From: JAZQNF01 sp045641505
GTDB lineage: Bacteria; Bacillota; Clostridia; Lachnospirales; Bianqueaceae
Length of the DNA: 7,792 bases
Direction: 5' to 3'
Assembly: GCA_045641505.1 (NCBI GenBank)
Contig: JAZUHB010000131.1
Location: 1-7,792 of the forward strand
The notes under the pieces were generated by a model. That model was not told the origin of the DNA, did no database searches, and saw only the letters and a program-made list of their open reading frames with translations. Below, piece by piece: positions 6,370 to 7,792 of the stretch; position 1 is the stretch's first letter; every line of letters begins with the position of its first letter. Both the position numbers and the translations under genes were made by a program.

Positions 6370-7792
6370 TTATTCCAGAATCAGGATGTACGCGTAGACA
6401 GGCTGACCGCCCTCGAGCGGGATGACCTCGGTGCGGCGGAATTTCTTCTGCAGGCTTTCGGCCAGCTCTTCCGCCTCGTCCGGATCCGCGTCCGCGCCCG
6501 AAATCAGCATCATCACGTCGTAATCGCCGGCGGAAAGCCGGTCCGCCAGGGCGAGGAGCGTGCCGGCGCGATTTGCGCCGTCGACCAGGATGGCGTCGTC
6601 CGTGAAGCCCAGGTAGTCGCCCTTGCGGACGGTCACGCCGTCGGCCTCGGTGTCGCGGGTCGCAGGGGCGACCATGCCGGTGACGGCGCCCTCCATCGCG
6701 GCGAGCGCGCTGTCGCGGACCGCGTCCGCGTCGGGAAGGCTGAGGTCGAGCACCGAGAGCGCGGCCCAGCTCTGGCCGAGGGTCTTCGCAGGGAGCACCT
6801 CGACGCGGGCATCCTCATACAGCGCGGCGGCCTGCTTAGCCGCCATCACGATGTTGCCGTTGCCGGGGAAGACGAAGATCGTGTCGGCGTCCACCTGACG
6901 GAAGGCGGCGACGAAATCGGCGGCGGAGGGGTTCATGCTCTGTCCCCCGTCCACGACGAAATCGACGCCCAGGTCGAGAAAGGCCTGCCGGAGCCCTTCG
7001 CCCGCGGCGACGCAGACCGTGCCGTAGCGCTTGCGCACCTTGCGGCGGAGCGTCAGGTCCTCTTCGGGGGCCTTTTCCGTCAGCGTCTCCTCGTGCTGAA
7101 GGGTCATGTTTTCGATCTTCAGGGTGAGGAATTCGCCGTATTTCTGCATTTCGCTGAGCACCTCGCCGGGCGTCCGCACGTGGACGTGGACCTTGACGAT
7201 GGTGCCGTTTTTGAAGATGACCAGCGAGTCGCCGACCGATTCGAGATAGTCCTTCATCGGGGCGATGTCGAACTCCGCGGGGGCGGTGCCGAGCGCCGCC
7301 AGCTTTTTCGTCTGCAGGCGGAGCAGGAACTCGGTGCAGTAGCCGTAGCCCAGCTCGCTGTCCTCGGTGAAGAGGTCCAGATCGAGCGCGGGCTTCGCGG
7401 CGGGGGCGGCCTCCGCTTTTTCGGACGCCGTTTCCTCGCCCGCGAGCACCTTCTTCATGCCCTCGGTGATGTAGACGATGCCCGCGCCGCCGCTGTCCAC
7501 GACGCCGGCCTCGCGCAGCACGGCCAGAAGCTCGGGCGTGCGCTCCAGCGAGCGCTTCATCTCGGCGAAGACGTTTTCGAAGTATTCCAGGAAGGTGGAG
7601 GTCTCCGGGACCCGGCTGTTCGCGTAGCGGACCGCGTCCTTGTAGACGGTCAGAATCGTGCCCTCGACGGGCTTGGAGACCGCGCCGTAGGCCTTTTCCA
7701 CACCGCTCTCCATCGCCTTCGCGAGCTTTTCGAGGGAGGCGGTGCCGAGGCCGGCCAGACCGTCGGAGATGCCGGCGAAGATCTGCGAAAGG
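6370..7792 (-). CDS. fakA: Fatty acid kinase, FakA/YloV type (DAK2 domain), N-terminus beyond window
   Basis: FakA phosphorylates FakB-bound fatty acid with ATP to give acyl-phosphate. The visible 473 residues lack the start; full FakA proteins are about 550, so some 75 residues with the first Mg/ATP-binding motif lie outside. The frame is open to the edge and reads LSQIFAGISDGLAG before the internal Met at 7713, which matches the family and shows that Met is not the true start. Numbered from that Met: KPVEGTILTV (14-23, end of the DAK2 nucleotide domain), VVDSGGAGIVYITEGM (71-86), and an Ala/Glu/Pro-rich linker (about 91-110). The middle domain follows with YGYCTEF (123-129) and KVHVHVRTPGE (174-184), where C126, H176 and H178 match the Cys/His-x-His set expected to bind zinc. 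IENMTLQH comes next, then a C-terminal DegV-like region. First visible gene of the fak-plsX-acpP operon; its promoter is not in view. Confidence 0.93.
   Translation of the reverse strand, partial: LSQIFAGISDGLAGLGTASLEKLAKAMESGVEKAYGAVSKPVEGTILTVYKDAVRYANSRVPETSTFLEYFENVFAEMKRSLERTPELLAVLREAGVVDSGGAGIVYITEGMKKVLAGEETASEKAEAAPAAKPALDLDLFTEDSELGYGYCTEFLLRLQTKKLAALGTAPAEFDIAPMKDYLESVGDSLVIFKNGTIVKVHVHVRTPGEVLSEMQKYGEFLTLKIENMTLQHEETLTEKAPEEDLTLRRKVRKRYGTVCVAAGEGLRQAFLDLGVDFVVDGGQSMNPSAADFVAAFRQVDADTIFVFPGNGNIVMAAKQAAALYEDARVEVLPAKTLGQSWAALSVLDLSLPDADAVRDSALAAMEGAVTGMVAPATRDTEADGVTVRKGDYLGFTDDAILVDGANRAGTLLALADRLSAGDYDVMMLISGADADPDEAEELAESLQKKFRRTEVIPLEGGQPVYAYILILE

Overview
The window looks like the chromosome of a high-GC, low-light-studied Firmicute, most likely an uncultured gut-type clostridium. 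This rests on three things: strong G/C third-position bias, AGGAGG-type ribosome binding sites in front of most genes, and a Firmicute-style fatty-acid-kinase/plsX/acpP cluster. The genus cannot be named from the sequence alone. Every gene is recognisable housekeeping or lipid metabolism. I see no mobile element, CRISPR array, tRNA, rRNA or riboswitch.

Left part (1-369). The N-terminal 79 codons of proC (pyrroline-5-carboxylate reductase) run leftward off the edge. They are separated from the rightward cysS by a short intergenic region with two back-to-back promoters, each with a perfect TGnTATAAT extended -10. A 12-bp perfect palindrome lies in the cysS leader and touches its ribosome binding site.

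Rightward block (370-4037). cysS (cysteinyl-tRNA synthetase) is followed by a 16-bp hairpin. Next come rmuC (a membrane-anchored coiled-coil protein with a nuclease-like fold) and a diacylglycerol-kinase-family lipid kinase gene, which overlap by ATGA and are probably translationally coupled.

Convergent junction (4038-4175). There is no gene here. It holds a bidirectional intrinsic terminator and, just beyond it, a second terminator that is best formed only by leftward transcripts.

Leftward block (7792-4176). A fatty acid kinase gene (fakA/yloV type, N-terminus outside the window), a DegV-family fatty-acid-binding protein gene (FakB type), plsX and acpP form one compact operon. Together they encode a route for exogenous fatty acids. 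FakB presents the fatty acid, FakA phosphorylates it, and PlsX interconverts acyl-phosphate and acyl-ACP, with the ACP carrier encoded last. The convergent lipid kinase also belongs to lipid metabolism.

Nothing here is convincingly a new biological system. The points most worth a second look are the altered serine loop in the DegV protein, the asymmetric tandem terminators, the cysS leader palindrome, and the missing obvious promoter for rmuC.
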